Source: Echinococcus granulosus (taxonomy: Eukaryota; Platyhelminthes; Cestoda; Cyclophyllidea; Taeniidae). From it: a DNA stretch of 64,000 nucleotides. Below, in pieces: positions 49,056 through 62,726 of the stretch (positions are counted from its first letter, which is position 1; each line of letters begins with the position of its first letter). The notes beneath the pieces are model-generated. The model was not told where the DNA came from and did no database searches. It saw only the letters and a program-made list of their open reading frames with translations. Position numbers and translations under genes: made by a program. The stretch is taken from the NCBI RefSeq assembly GCF_000524195.1, contig NW_020170430.1:365547-429546 (forward strand), given 5' to 3'.

Positions 49056-52000
49056 CTAAGGACTTAATGACCAAACTCTATGTAAGAGATGTTACGTATT
49101 AGCTTCTTTTCTAACGCAAGCACACCAAACAAAAAAGTTATTTACCTGCTTTTAGTACTTAATCTTGTTTAAAAGTGGCATCAGAGTCATCGTAAAGCAT
49201 GACATGCAGTCTATCCACTTACTCATCTACTCACCTACTTGCCGCCTTACATACCTACACTTGATGAGAAGCCTTGGGTTGAATCACGGCACCGTCATTG
49301 GTGGTTTGCTTAAATACCTTCCCCCCCCCCAGGGGACGTGGGTGGTTGCTGCATTATCATTTCAAATGAGACTCAACGATTACTCGGCACGAGATCTAAT
49401 TCCTTGGCAAATGTATTTCAAGATACAAAATTTCCACCTTTGTCCATATTTTTAAAGTTTACATTCAACTGCCTAATCAGTCTGTAACTACTTTGCGCAA
49501 TGTTATAAGTTTTGTGTGACATTCCCTATTTACAGAGGAAAACATTCAACGAATGAAGTAGGAAATATTTGGTAAGCACTCTACGTGGACTTCGATCTAG
49601 ACTTTGAAACCTTAATTTTGTTTTTTTTCCGAATAACTTATACACGTTTATAAAAACCTTTTATCAGTCGTAAATATTTTTGAACTAAAGCTGCCTTTTT
49701 GTTGCATCATATTTTGTAACTTTGTAATTTGAGTGTTGCCTTTGCCATCACCCGGTACAGCGGTCAGATTAGATGGAGCAACCTTAAAGCATTTGTGTTC
49801 GCATTGCCAAGCGTTAAGTTGGAAGTGACAATGACGGAATTTTGCCGGTTAATTCTTAGTTCAATAGAATTATGCGTTGATAGTGAGACATTTAATTTAT
49901 GGCAAGACTAGTAATCCCTTCCTACTCATAAACGAGAACGAAAGGTAGAAATGGTCTTGAAAATTGTTACTTCCAAAATTCTGCTAGTTTTTAAGAGGAA
50001 TTACATGCTACCTATTTTGGGCTAAAATTATGCTCTACGCTCCGGTGATGCAAAAAAATGAATCCCCTTCCTCTGAAGCTCGCTTCAAATATTTACTACT
50101 TACCGAGTGGTAAGTCTAATCCTAAAGTTATGTGCGCCCACAAGTTTCCACGAAAGCCTCGTATTTCGATCTTCTCGACTTGACAGCTTCGCTTGAAACA
50201 GACAAACAAGGGTGGATATCAAGCAACGACTAGGTTACAATTAGACCTTTTGTTGCCTTTAAATTTATATTTACTGGAGCAAGCTAACTTACACTTGAAG
50301 TTATTTCACTTGAATGCTAAAATTGAGTCAAATTTAGTTGATATGATTGAATAAATTGGCTAAAATGTGATTTGTAAAGGAAAACAGGGAGAATATATGG
50401 GTAGTTGGTAGCATTCATACACTTGAGGATGCCATTAAAAAGAGACAACTCACTAAAAATGTAAACGAATGAGAGCAAACAAATTGAAACTTTAGTCTGT
50501 CAATACCTAACTCCAAGTGGAGGTTCCACTTACTGAAACAACAGCTTAATTCTCTGCATCAGGGGCCAACAGAATCTGAGAAACCACGTTTGCAGCGTTG
50601 TGAATGGTTGTGCACTGTGTTTACCCTATCGTAGCCGATCGTGCTGCCTTTTCTGAAGCGACAAGTCGTCAAATAATACTGCTTCTTGATATTTTAGACA
50701 ATCAAAATGCATTATGGGTTCATCAAGACAACCCATTGAAACAATCTGCAATTTTAATTTATCTGGACATATTTTTTAGTGTTGCATTTGATTTGAGCAT
50801 CGCGTAGTTGGTTATTCATTACAACATCGCCTATCTCTCAGACACTACTATTCAAGATCATCCTCACGGTCTGTTCACTTTTTTTGATTTGGGAACAAAG
50901 GTTAAACGTATTAAAAACCTAAAGAGTTTTGTTAATTTAAACTCGAATTCACAAGGCGGTAGTAGAGGATATATACTTTTTAAATAACAATCCACTGCTG
51001 ACTAATCCCTCAGCCTATGCCAGTGAAGTTTAATTTATGGTCCCCGTATGACCCGCATTCGACACCTTTTTTGTCACAATTTCATAACATTTTTTGCTTT
51101 TTAAAGAGTATGATGACTATCGTGTTCAACGATCATTCATATTTTGTCAATGGGTCATTTGGACGTAAAATACAAAAAAATAATTACGCTTGATTTGATG
51201 GAAAATTTACGTGGAAAAGTACATTATTTTTAAATATCGCCATATTGAAGTCTTAATTTACTTAAGAGGAGTCGTAAACTTAGCATAATGGTGAAAAATA
51301 ATATGCGTTATGTGTAAAGTTGCAATAGGTAAGCAACGAAAAAGTGGAGGGCTTATCATGAGGAAAGCGTAGAAGCCTCCTTCTGAATCCGTAAGTTCGT
51401 CTCATTTCTAAAGAGTTTATTTGGCTGAATTAGTTTTGCCGCAAGCTGTAATGCAGCGGCAACTTTAGTTTTGCGCCAGCGCATGTCCTGAATGGAGAGT
51501 TGTATGGAATGCCACTTGGTTCTTACTTTTTTAACCCATAAAGGCCGATGGTACGGACATAAACCTTAAACGATGGGACCGTAAAAGGTCATGGCCCTAT
51601 TTGTATATCACAAAGTCATATTGGCCGCTGACCATGTGAAACAGGTAATTACCAAGTCATTTGTGCTAGTACACGTACCACTTTATTTGTAGACATTGAT
51701 TGTGCACTTGTATGTGGTGTGATTAGTCGGATGAAAAGCTCTTTGAATGATAGGATGTAGGAGAGATTACACCATGCTTATCACGAAAGCCGTCAATGTA
51801 TGCAGTCTACAAACCAAAAGACCGTCCAAAAGCAGGGGGAAGTATAGCGATGTTTCAAGTAGGCGGTCTAAAAATCAGTAAAAGAAAAAAATATCGTATC
51901 GTACCATGTACACAGGATTACCACTGTAGCAGTAACTTCTTGCGGTTTCAAATGTTTTGATCATCTTTTCTACGCGAACATTGTGTAGTACCACCCCATT

Positions 52001-54402
52001 TTTAACTGCGTAATTGCATTTGGTCAAATGTACGTGTGAGGGACCAACATGAGCTCAGCATGCGCTCCACAACATTGCCATTTGAGGTCAGAGTGCCAGG
52101 CTAGCCACGCCAGGCATGCGCATTCAAAATGCAACAGTGAACTTCAGAATGTTGGTAAAATTATGCTAAAATTGTCATAGCTAGCTCACAGCATGATAGT
52201 GTGAGTTCTGATATTAAAAATACGAAGAATCATGTAGCATGTTTGGGAACTAACCGAAATATTTTTTATTTATGCGACAACACTGGGATGTTGCAAAATA
52301 CGCATATCACAAATAATGAATGGAATTCAGCATTATTTCTTTGAGGTCCCGAGAACTGGACCACACCTTCCACTGCAGTTTGGATCAGCGCCTTACCTGA
52401 TGTTTAGAAAATTGGATAAGATTTCCCCTTACACTAACGCAGCAGATCCAATGATGGTCAACTTACAGTTAACTTGTAACATTACTAGAGTATTTGAGTA
52501 ACTATGCCACTAGCTATATATCAGCTCTCATAAGCGCACTCTAGTGATCATCGCATGATTTGCAATTTGAGGTGCCCTACTTGGCTACTAAGACACTTCA
52601 ATGTTACTCGGTGCACGATTCGGACGTTTGGGAATAACGCAAACCTCGCACTTTATTTAAGGCGATGGGTAAAAGCTGTGTATCACTTACTATTTAGCCA
52701 AATATTCTGAAAACGTTAATAAATTCACGATTAGAATGTAATAATCTACTAACTTTGGTTCAGCCAATTATTTTATGCGACAATAATCTACAATTATTTG
52801 ATGCATTCTTGGCTTTTTAAGTCGAAATTTCTTTGACAAATGAAAACCAAGCTCGAATGTTAATAGAGTGATTAGAAAGCCAAACTTACCACGACCGCTC
52901 TTGAATCGTAATTGAATTCTTACCTACTGGTGGTATGCTTTTAAGGGATTATCATTTATCTTCTAACACCGCAAATTAAGGCACCAATCTTGCTTATGTA
53001 ATACATGCAAATTTGTACAACTTCAAGTCAAAGCAAGCACAGTGCAAACCATTCGCGTTTGTACTTGCAGTCCACGTCATTTTGCAGTTCAGTATAGGCG
53101 AACAGTATATTCAAGACACGCAGGATGCGCATTCCTATTGCTTCAATTTTAGGTAAATAAAAGGTTGTGTGCCTACAAAGGTCAAGCAAAAGGTCTCCAA
53201 ATCCATTATATTTCTCTGACACCTTCTCTGATACGACTAGGAAACCCGTCAAAGCTTAACACTTACAAAACCACAATGTCACTTTAAGACGATTAAAGAA
53301 TATGCCGTTTAAGGTTTTATTTCTTATTGCAGCAAGCTCGTAACAAGTTCACATTTAAAGACTAGTGATCGGGCAATGCTACTACCTAGCAGATTAGAGT
53401 GGAGCCCAAAGTAGTGAATAGCCGGGCGCTCGTGTCGCTAAATCGGGCGTGGACGTTCTGCCGATTTACGTAGCAATAAGTCAATGGCGAGAATGCAAGG
53501 ATGAAGTGAGTGTTAATTAGGTCAACTACACAAAACAACTAAAGGCACCTTAATCAAAGCATTTATTTTATATTTTTTATTAGCCATTTTACAAGATCTT
53601 TTTTTGGCTAAGTAGAACATGGTTATCAAGGTAGCAGTGATAAATACTGCAATGAAACGTTACCTAATATCGAGTTTAGCCTTATCCTCTGATATTGCCA
53701 TGATTTGACCCTTTGCAATTGTAAAACAGCAGGAATTAAAGTAGTTTCCCATTTCCTCAGCGGTATTTTGCATCAGTAAAAGGCAGCTAATCCAGCATAA
53801 GAGTAGTAAGAATTACCCGAATTTTCTGTTTTGAAATACTCGGGGTGATAGTAGTATCTCTGGTTATAATTAGCGCCCACACCGGAAATCTGTCTTGAGC
53901 CAATCGTGGGGGGAGATGGTTAATTTTTAGGCCAATGAAATCCCTACTATGAATCTTTATACGCACCGGTAATTAGGTCATAGTACTATCTATGTCCTTG
54001 AGGATTTGTCGTAAGTACTGCATAGTATTCTTTTGGAAGCTAGGAGTTATTACATCTGAAATAACATTCGTAACCTGAATTCTTTATGTGTAGAATATCC
54101 ATTTGCTGCTTGCCAAGACATTTCAGTGATGGCTTGATAAGTAGATCTTGTTAATTATCATGTGTTTGCCTTTGTGACTTAATGGTGATTTTTAGCATTT
54201 ACCGCACCCGCTTTTTTTTCACCACACGATAATGCGAAATTCATTTTAACTCCGTTTAAGTGGCATTAATAAGCATAAAATAGCTGTTGAGAAACAAAGT
54301 ACAGTCTTAAAATCCATTCTGGCTGTTTAATAGCATGCAGATGCATTTTTTAATACATGCTCTGGCTAAATAAATGCAATCTGACAGTTGTTTAGTGCCC
54401 GA
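49056..54402. other. Divergent intergenic region between annexin copies 2 and 3
   Basis: About 5.3 kb between two annexins transcribed away from each other, so it should hold both promoters. It is AT-rich. A run of 10 C occurs at 49321-49330. Open frames such as 49165-49455 and 50604-50807 look random and have no recognisable domain. No extra annexin repeat, RNA gene or transposon frame was recognised. Confidence 0.4.
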
Positions 54403-57400
54403 ATGCAGACGGGAGCCACGGTTTTAGCAGCGCCCTACATGGACGCAAGCGAAGACGCAAATGAACTGGAAAAGGCAATGAAAGGCATTGGTATGTTCAT
54501 CCTTTACACGAAATCGGAGGGCTTTTTAAGTTAATGGGGTTAAAATAATTGTTTTCCTGCTTCATATTAAAGAAAAAAAAACACTGGAAAAGCCAGTATA
54601 AGTAAAACATTTGGGAAACGCAAATTCTGTTTCCACATCATTTGACTTTCCTTGGAACTTTTATCCATTATTTATTGTAAGATGTTTGATAAAAACTTTA
54701 CCTTAAATGTACAAATTCCAAGCCTAATAACATAAGATTGGAGTTTGACAATTGAAGTTTGATTGTAGCCTACACATTTGTGTAACCAGAGGTCAATAAA
54801 CTCCAATTGAACTGCCTCCGTAGCAGGATGCTCAGTATAGCAAACGTCTCATTACATTTTCAAAAGTGTAATCGAAGTTGTATAATTACATTGATCCTTA
54901 AAAATGAGAATTTTTAATTATATTTCATATCAACTGCGGTAATTGTTCCATTACTACTTTTAAAGGTTAAGAGATAGGAACCATTGACTGTTAACCACCA
55001 GCGCCTTTGGATATTAATCAAACACAAAAAATAAGCTCACACCTTCTGGCCCTTTGCCAGCCACACAATGCTCTTGCGTTTTGAAAAAAATAGAGCCATA
55101 GTTATTTCAATAATTCGCACTGTAACTAAGCCAAAAGCTGCCCAATGATTCAGGTCATTTTTGGCTGGCAAGTCAACCGAACACTTCGTGGGCATTGATA
55201 GCATTAGATGGCAATAGATCAGGTCCGGTATATTTCGACATGAACGACGGATACAATTATAGCATACGAGGAAATATTTATTGAATTAACAATTATCTAG
55301 CCATTATAGGTACCGATGAAAAGAAAATAATAAATATTTTGGCCAATCGTACAGTTCAACAAAGACAAGAAATTGCCAGGGCTTATAAAGCTGCTTATGG
55401 CAAGGTAGGTATATACTTGCAAACCTTGCTGCTAAACTTGCTTCTGTTGAACTTGTGTCAATCTGAATGTGGTGTATTGGAGGATCTGCAAGGGAGGCTG
55501 CGTAGACACCTCAGTGGTGACATCCGGCGAGCCGTGCTCTGCTCCTTCTATGACAAGGCTCATGTGAACGCAAGGGCCTGCTACAAGTCTATAAGGGGTC
55601 CGGGCACCGACGAGCAAATTCTGATTGACGTGATTTGCACGTCGGATAACGCGGAAATTTACAGTCTCAAGAGAGCCTATCGTGACAGTGAGTACACACG
55701 AAGCACTGTAAAAGAACCTGCGATATTTGTTCCACACTTCAAACCACAAAGGCGCTAGTGGACCTGAGGATATTTCAAAAACAATTATTTACCACTGTTT
55801 GTAAAGATGTGTTAATGAAGTTACGAAAGTGTAACCATGAGTCCACTTTATTTCTATTCAATTATGCGAACTGTCACGAAGTTCATTTGCACAAACATTA
55901 AGGGACGAGCAAGACGCCAATGCGTATTCTAAGACCCAAGTTCGGTGACAGAAATAAGTTCGCCGTTTTTTGTCCTTAGTCGAAAGTAATTTGCATTCGA
56001 TGCTTAAAATTGGCATGGTAATGAAGCATTTGTTCACAATGAAACTAATAGGTCTTCTTTTTTTCATTCAGTCTTACTGGAGGAAGGGCAAAGTGGTGAG
56101 TCCTAGGAAGATGTTTACCCGTATTATGCAGTTGTAATTTGGATTCATTATTCCTTATTAATGGTGCATTTTTAAATGGAATTTGTCAAGCAGTGCACCT
56201 TGGGACAAAGACTTGTGCATGTTGCGCATTACATAAATCAAATTGCAAAAATTTAAAACGGAGATACTGCAAAATGTTGGAGACAGTAGTGTCGCGATGG
56301 TTCACTGAATCCACAAGAATAGTGAAAGGCTGTAAATATGCATTTATCAATTCGTTTACGAAGTTGTGTGTTCTACCATCAGCTGTGAGGCACAATCTCG
56401 AAGCTGATGTGAAGGGCGATGTGAGGGGCGACTTGGAATTTGTGTTGGTGGCTTTGCTGCAAGGGAAACGCGAGACCGCATTTAACCAGGCTCAAGTGAA
56501 TAAGGACGCCGAGGCCCTCTACAGTGGGGGCGAGAAGTGAGTGGTGGCTGTGCTCCAATTGTCGAAGCCAATGAAATGAAATCGTGGTCATTATTAGGGA
56601 AGTAGTATTGCCTCAATATTTAACAAAGGTGCACTTGTAAACAGTTTGATGCATTTCGATACCCGTAAATCAGACTTTATATCCAAGCAAGTTTAGAATT
56701 GGTCTTGAATAGACAATTAGTTGCATTTCTCGAGTGACGCGAATCGGGGAAGATTATGAAATACAAATGAAGCTTGTTTTGATTAAGGTTAAATTACCTC
56801 AGGACGTATAAAGTGAATCCATTTAGTTGTAAGTACCGAGTACGTGTCCCGACTGCATCAGTAACCCTAATGCATCTGAGGGCAATAAAGTAGTAAAATT
56901 TGAAATTTTCCTGGTTTTATTTGTAAATGATAAGTTAACCGCACAAATATGAGACCGTCATTAATTTATAAAAAAGCAGTAAGCACTCCAGAGCCCATTC
57001 GTATTGTGGCCAAATGATATCGGAACGATGAAAACCCATAACAATTATTTCTAGAAAATTAGGAACGGATGAATCCTTGTTCACGCGGATTCTGGTTACG
57101 CGTAGCTTCAAGTCAATCCGTGCTATCAACGAAGCCTACAAAGAGGTTCGTGCAATTTCTCCAATATACTTTCCACTGCCAAGTACTTTTAAGTCACTCT
57201 TCATTTTATGCCACCCTTTAATCTGCCTACCGATGCTCCAGTAAATAATCCAGGGCTGCCAATCTACATCCACCACAATATTTGGCGCACGGCGAAGTAA
57301 ATACTTTCCAGCGGTGTGCTACAAAGGCGCACTTGTGATGTCATTCCAACCTCGAATTGAACTAGCTCATTTTACTACTCTACTCAGCCTGATTTGCAGT

Positions 57401-58129
57401 TCTGTTGCCCTTTCAGCTAGCTGGCCATGATTTGCTTAGGGCGATCGAAAAGGAAACCTCTGGGGATTACATGCGAGCACTTATCACCATAGGTAGTTTG
57501 TGAACTTACATTGCTGGTCTTCTGGTGATGTAGTTCTTTAACATCTTATCTCTTTTATTCAAGTCAAAACGGCAGTTAATAAAAATGAATGTATTGCGGA
57601 CATTTTGTACAACTGTATGGCCGGAGCCGGGACTCATGATGACAATTTAATTCGAGTTATAATGGCCTATTCGGAGGCAAGTTTACATTTCTACCTAAAA
57701 GTTAGAGCATTTGCTGCTTTTTAGGGAAAGCTTTCCTTTTAGAAAAATCATTGTATTTTAACATCGGTGCATTCGATAACTCCGCTTTACTTTATCTTTC
57801 TTTCCGGCTTGCTCCCTTTTCCAAAAGTAATTGAACATTAACCGTGCACTTTTGGCTAATTTCGATGGCGTATTTACGGAAAATCTCCCATAAAATTTGT
57901 TTATCCCCAGAACATTTCCTTTTAAGAGCATTAGTTTGGATTGATACGGTTTCGGCATCAAAGCGAATTTGAAAAAGCCTTTTTTATTTGCTTTTCTTAG
58001 ACATCCCTGGCAGAAATTCAACGGGTTTTCAATATAAAATACACAAGGAAAAACTTGCGCGAAATGGTGAAAGACGACACATCAGGCAATTACAAGAAAT
58101 TTCTTCTCGCCATACTTGGTGAAAAATGA
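54403..58129 (+). CDS. ANX: Annexin (cluster copy 3)
   Basis: Four-repeat annexin. Exons: 54403-54490, 55310-55404, 55483-55687, 56383-56536, 57055-57145, 57417-57492, 57564-57676, 58001-58129 (88, 95, 205, 154, 91, 76, 113, 129 nt). Total 951 nt, 316 aa. Exon 1 is nine bases longer than in the other copies. Loops: MKGIGTDE (I), IRGPGTDE (II), KLGTDES (III), AGAGTHDD (IV). The residue paired with the repeat I loop is His (RRHLSGD) where copies 1, 2 and 4 have Glu, and repeat II reads GDVRGD where TSGD is usual. Calcium binding by the N-terminal half is therefore probably weaker, while repeats III and IV keep KETSGD and DDTSGN. The last intron uses a GC donor (GAG then GCAAGT) and ends at TTCTTAG. 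A lower-probability start is the later in-frame ATG at MDASED. Confidence 0.96.
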
Positions 58130-58463
58130 TTGCGGCGTTCCATTCAACATTTGTGTTACTTTCATTTTATCACCTCGAAGCTTTGATAAAACTACCCACG
58201 CGGTATATCCTACTTTCTCAAAAGCTACACATCCATACCTTTATTGTGGAATATAGAGCAGTTTGCAATATTTCACATCAGGTTTTGCAATGTAGTTGTT
58301 TAATATGAGCCCTACAATTATGGTTATGGAATTATTCAGTTGCTTCTTGAATGTCAACCGCTCTAATTTGAATGTGTGCGAAGGTGAACGTGCCAAAATC
58401 AAATGTGGCATCTTTAACTTGAGCATAATCTCAGCCCTCTCCTGAGCTTCAATGAACACATCA

Positions 58464-58469
58464 ATAAAA
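58464..58469 (+). promoter_or_regulatory. Possible polyadenylation signal for annexin copy 3
   Basis: First clear AATAAA downstream of the copy 3 stop, about 335 nt away. The distance is acceptable, but an upstream variant signal cannot be excluded. Confidence 0.35.
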
Positions 58470-58802
58470 TTGTGTTTTTTGGCAAACGCCGTTTATGTGC
58501 ACCAATGATTCAACGAAAACTATGAATCGTTTGCCATTCTAAGCCTTGATTTGCACCGCACTTTATGGACGCTAGAGGCAGTATTTAGAACAAATGAATC
58601 TTTTGGTTTAGTTAGATGTTTTTTAAGATATATTATGTGTAGCTAATCAGTTTGTTCTCTTACCAATGCCTCCCATTGCATGCTCAAATGTTAATATACG
58701 AACAATCATACGTAGCTTTGAAAAAATAAGTCAACGATCTCTGAGGATTTCATTGTCAAAATGAATGAGAATTAACAACCTAACCAGAGCTAGCAGTACT
58801 GT

Positions 58803-58860
58803 AAAGCCTAGGGCTTTGATCCGTGTTGCACTCTTGAGATGGCACTAGTTTTGTGCCATC
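58803..58860 (+). repeat. Two adjacent short hairpins
   Basis: AAAGCC (58803-58808) pairs with GGCTTT (58812-58817). A second perfect 8-bp stem is GATGGCAC (58838-58845) with GTGCCATC (58853-58860) around a 7-nt loop. They lie at the left edge of a GC-richer block in otherwise AT-rich spacer. The function is unknown; a structured transcript or the edge of a small mobile element are possible. Confidence 0.5.
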
Positions 58861-61800
58861 CTCGCGAAGCCCGACTAAGAAGGGGAAAAATTAAAGTCCC
58901 TAGCGAAGACGGCAGTAAGCTTGAAAGCCCTCATCAGGCAATTTAGAGCGGGACAACTGGTATGTGGCTGTAAGCGGCTGATTGCTGTACAGCCATTGGT
59001 TGGGGTCACTCATCGCACCACTCATGGGCGCCACTGACCCTGACCTCTCGAGTGCGGGTCGGGGAGAACGCGCATGTGCGTTTGTGCTGCCTCTTGGTCT
59101 ATGAAAGCGAGTCTCAACACAAAGTACAGTGGTTTTATAAGCAACACAAGATCAGACTCCTGAGTTAACTTTACACACTTTATACATTTGCATTCTTGAC
59201 ATAAATTATGAGCATTCTGAATACCGAATTGGCTCCACAGAAGCCAGACTGTCTAATCGTTCACTCTGTAAATTGAGTCCTAATGTTTTGCACCTCGACA
59301 CAGTTTATTCATTATCAAAGGATTTTGCGCCTGCCCTTAATCACTCCGTCATACTGTTTTGATGACATACCTAGGCATCTTTTATGTCTTGGCAATGCTC
59401 TGAATGTGCACATTGTTGTGTTTGATGCCTATTTCATTCGTTCTTTATCTTAGTATCATACTGACAGTCGATCGCCTAATTTGCCGACACCTTAGACTGT
59501 ATTAATCAGGATTATCGCACATATTTATGGAAGTCCATTGCAAATTTTATGCTTTTTAAAGGAACACAGTGTTTTCTCACGTCAGTCTGAATATTCTTAG
59601 GGGATTCGTAGAGTAAATTGGAAGATAATCACGGCATATTTTGGCTTTAGACATTATCGTTTATGCTCCAAGAGCATAAAAAAAGAGAGGCCAAGAACGA
59701 TGGTTCTTCATTATGTTTTTGACTTTCGAAACCTTTTTTAAGGCTTGAAGTGGTAAGTGAGAAGCTTAGTGAGGAGGAAAGACGTACTGCGGAAATAATA
59801 TCTCGGATAGCTTTAGAAAAACCAGCTTTGACTTATAAAAATGCTTTCTAAATGGAATATAGGTAAATATTACCCAAATCGCAGATACCACACACTGAAC
59901 GTACAATAAAAGTGAATGAGGTCATTCTTTGGGTCATCCAAAAAGTAGCTGCAAGGAGCACCTTGGCATGTTTGAAAAGGAGCAGTCAAGTGAACTCGAT
60001 CACCATCTTATTTGGCTGGTTGATGAGTCGCCTCAACCGCTAGATCATGTGGTGCCAACTACCATACGAGGATGAAATCACATGTATTTTACAGCACTTC
60101 TTTAATTCGGATTTATTTTTGAATGCTTTCAAGTGCAATTTGCGTACAACTCGCTCTACATACGTGCAGTAAAAACCATCTCGTTCCACCCTCAGTTCTA
60201 GTTGGAAAGCCATTGCGATTTGTGTTTCACTGTTTGATTTAAAATAAGTTATTTCTGCATACGTGGGTCTATGCGGAGTGAAATGCCAACTTCTTTGCTA
60301 TCCTTGTACAATCCTCGAGAGAATTGAAGCTGGATGCAAGCAGCCTAAAGCCTTAAAGAGCATACACTCTTTCTTTAAAATGCTAGTAATTTAAAGAGAA
60401 TTATTCCAATGTATATGAAGTCATTTCAAAGTGGCCTTCATATATCTGCCTTTTGTAGCGACCGTTGATTTCCGGGTCTTGCACACCAAACATGCAGACG
60501 TATTTTGAGTTTGTGTACAAAGGAAATCCCTAGTTTTCGATAAGACAAGCAATTATAAGTGAAAGATGCTAACCTACTGAAACACCATATTTGGATTTTT
60601 TTGACATTTTGAATGATAACTTTGAACAGTGGCTTTGAGAGCGTCAGTTGCTGGAGTAAAATAGCAAGGAATGGCTGTTTACCAGAAGGTACCTAAGGGC
60701 TAAATAAACCAAGTAGAGGTTCCCTAAAATTGAGCCAATGTATGCCCAAAGGTTTAAGTATCACGGACAGGGAAACGAACCGCAACTTAGGTTCAAGTGA
60801 AGGATTCGATTAAAGAAGGCCTGTTCTTATAAGTGTTTAGTCTGTTTGCTTTCATTTCCTCAATGGTGCTGTGAGTAGTTTGGAGTACACATTGACAAGT
60901 TCAATTTGGCTGAGTGAGTTGTCTAGTAGCTTCCGCTATTGTTGAAAGACTACTGCAGGTTTGGCATCGATTACTCCTGAGAAATGTGGAGAGCACTCAG
61001 ACAATCAGTGTTTTCCCATCATAACTTACTAAACAGTCTTATTTACATTCCAATACATATGGTAGGAAATTGACGCCCCACGTTTGTGTATACTCTCTGC
61101 GACATTTACAATGCATTGCTGTTATATAGTATTTTCATTTACTTTTCAAGAAGAAAGGTTATCTCTTCAGCTGACTTGTGTCTTCATTCCCAAGTTATTT
61201 CGTGGATTTTATGGATTCAATACGTGTACTTTAATGAGTTTTCCTGCACGAGGTGGTTTAATTTCAATTGGTTTTACAGCAAAATACACATTTAAAAGGA
61301 GCATTTGAATGTTGGATGTGTTGACTAATTCGTTTACAATTTCAACGGTGGTGAGTGCAGCACGATTGCAAGTCCACCTCTCGATTTATGCCCTTTTCAC
61401 TTCTCAACACATGGAAACGGTTTCAGTAAAATCGGGGGATGGTTGCTATTGGATATTCACAACAGTCAAAATATCCCCAACAAAAGCTTTCACGGGCAAA
61501 GAGGGTTGAATGTAATTCTGAGGAAATTCAATTATTTGATACTGACAGTTCTGAGGAAAACCAGCTCCAAAGTCGCTGCATTAAATTTATTTAAAGGAGT
61601 GTTTAATTGCCCAGACTGCTGTAAAAGCGATGCTTCCTATCTCAAAAAAGTGCAACCCTTAATTTTGCATAGAAGGTTGCCTAAAATTTCATAGAACGTG
61701 GCCAAAATGAGAAGCCATAAAATTACTCATGGAATGTTGCATAAAGTGTCAAATTAGAGTCAGCGTTATATCATGCCCTCCTTATTCTTCGCAAGCTTGT

Positions 61801-62479
61801 TGTTTAACAGAACCTGTCTTCAGAGTCTATAACAATCCAATACAAGTTCAGTAATTCGGCAGACCACAGTAAAAGTAATTTGTAAGAAAAATGCTTTCAT
61901 CTAGTTTTTTAATGACTGGAAACCACTGGGCAAGCCGAGGTTGTATGCATCCATATTTGTGTACTGCATGAGTAGGTAGACAACGGCGTTTGTCAAACTG
62001 CTGTGGCTTACAAATGCCAATCATGCAGTGTTGTGGTGACCGAGATTCTGCATACATTGTAGCAAATTTCAACGATACAAAGTGGTGCGAAGCCTATTTC
62101 ACATAGTTTATCGCCTTGCTTTGACAATGAGGGCCGAATCATTAACTTTACTGTTTCTGTGTACTCACAATTGCCCAAGTTCCTATAAGTAAATTTTTTA
62201 CTTTTTTAGACTTACTTGTAAGTATTACCGAAAAACCTGGGTTATCCATCCATTTTACACCTATGAGAAAATAATCATGGAATAAATCTAGAGCTGCCAT
62301 CGGTATGCGATTAAAGTTGAGCATTTCAGGACTCCCACTTTACCTCGAGTTTCCTCCCATAGAGCCGATGGTCCGAATGGGGTTAATAGCATCAAGGATG
62401 CAAAAGACGTTGTGTGCTCTGCATTATGTACCAACATACACAAGACAGGTCTCATTAATTTCATTCAAGGCCTTGGAAT

Positions 62480-62600
62480 TTGCACATCGCAAGTGCCTCT
62501 GCGACGTGTGCGAGTGCGTGCGTGCCCGCGCATGCCACGCCACTGCGCCGGTGCGCCTCGCGGAGAGCCTCTCAATTTCGACGGCATCCACCACTCAAGG
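62480..62600 (+). promoter_or_regulatory. CG-rich stretch before annexin copy 4
   Basis: Dense CG dinucleotides and GTGCG/GCGTGC motifs 130-250 nt before the copy 4 ATG, standing out from the AT-rich spacer. This suggests a promoter or transcription start region; the function is inferred from position only. Confidence 0.35.
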
Positions 62601-62726
62601 CGCTGATTGAGCACTGTGAGTGCTTTAGGCTGGAAATAAAATCTGTACTTCACTCTCGAGGCGCTACCAAGTCCCTACCGGCGCAGTTTGTGCTCCTGTC
62701 CCTCACCGATCACTTTTGCTTTCGGA

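Larger units (their letters stand above)
58130..62726. other. Intergenic region between annexin copies 3 and 4
   Basis: About 4.6 kb. It includes the 3' UTR side of copy 3, a GC-richer block at about 58800-59110 with two adjacent hairpins, and a CG-rich stretch at about 62480-62600 ahead of copy 4. The rest is AT-rich with random-looking open frames (for example 61084-61694). No gene is supported. Confidence 0.4.

Noticed and set aside
49165..49455. 96-codon open frame in the divergent annexin spacer
   Set aside because: It spans the run of C, has no domain, no splice context and unremarkable composition, so chance is sufficient.
56072..56095. Possible 24-nt micro-exon in annexin copy 3 (good acceptor and donor, phase kept)
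   Set aside because: Joining exon 3 directly to exon 4 gives exactly the spacing seen in copies 1 and 2, so the insert is not needed. It could still be an alternative exon.
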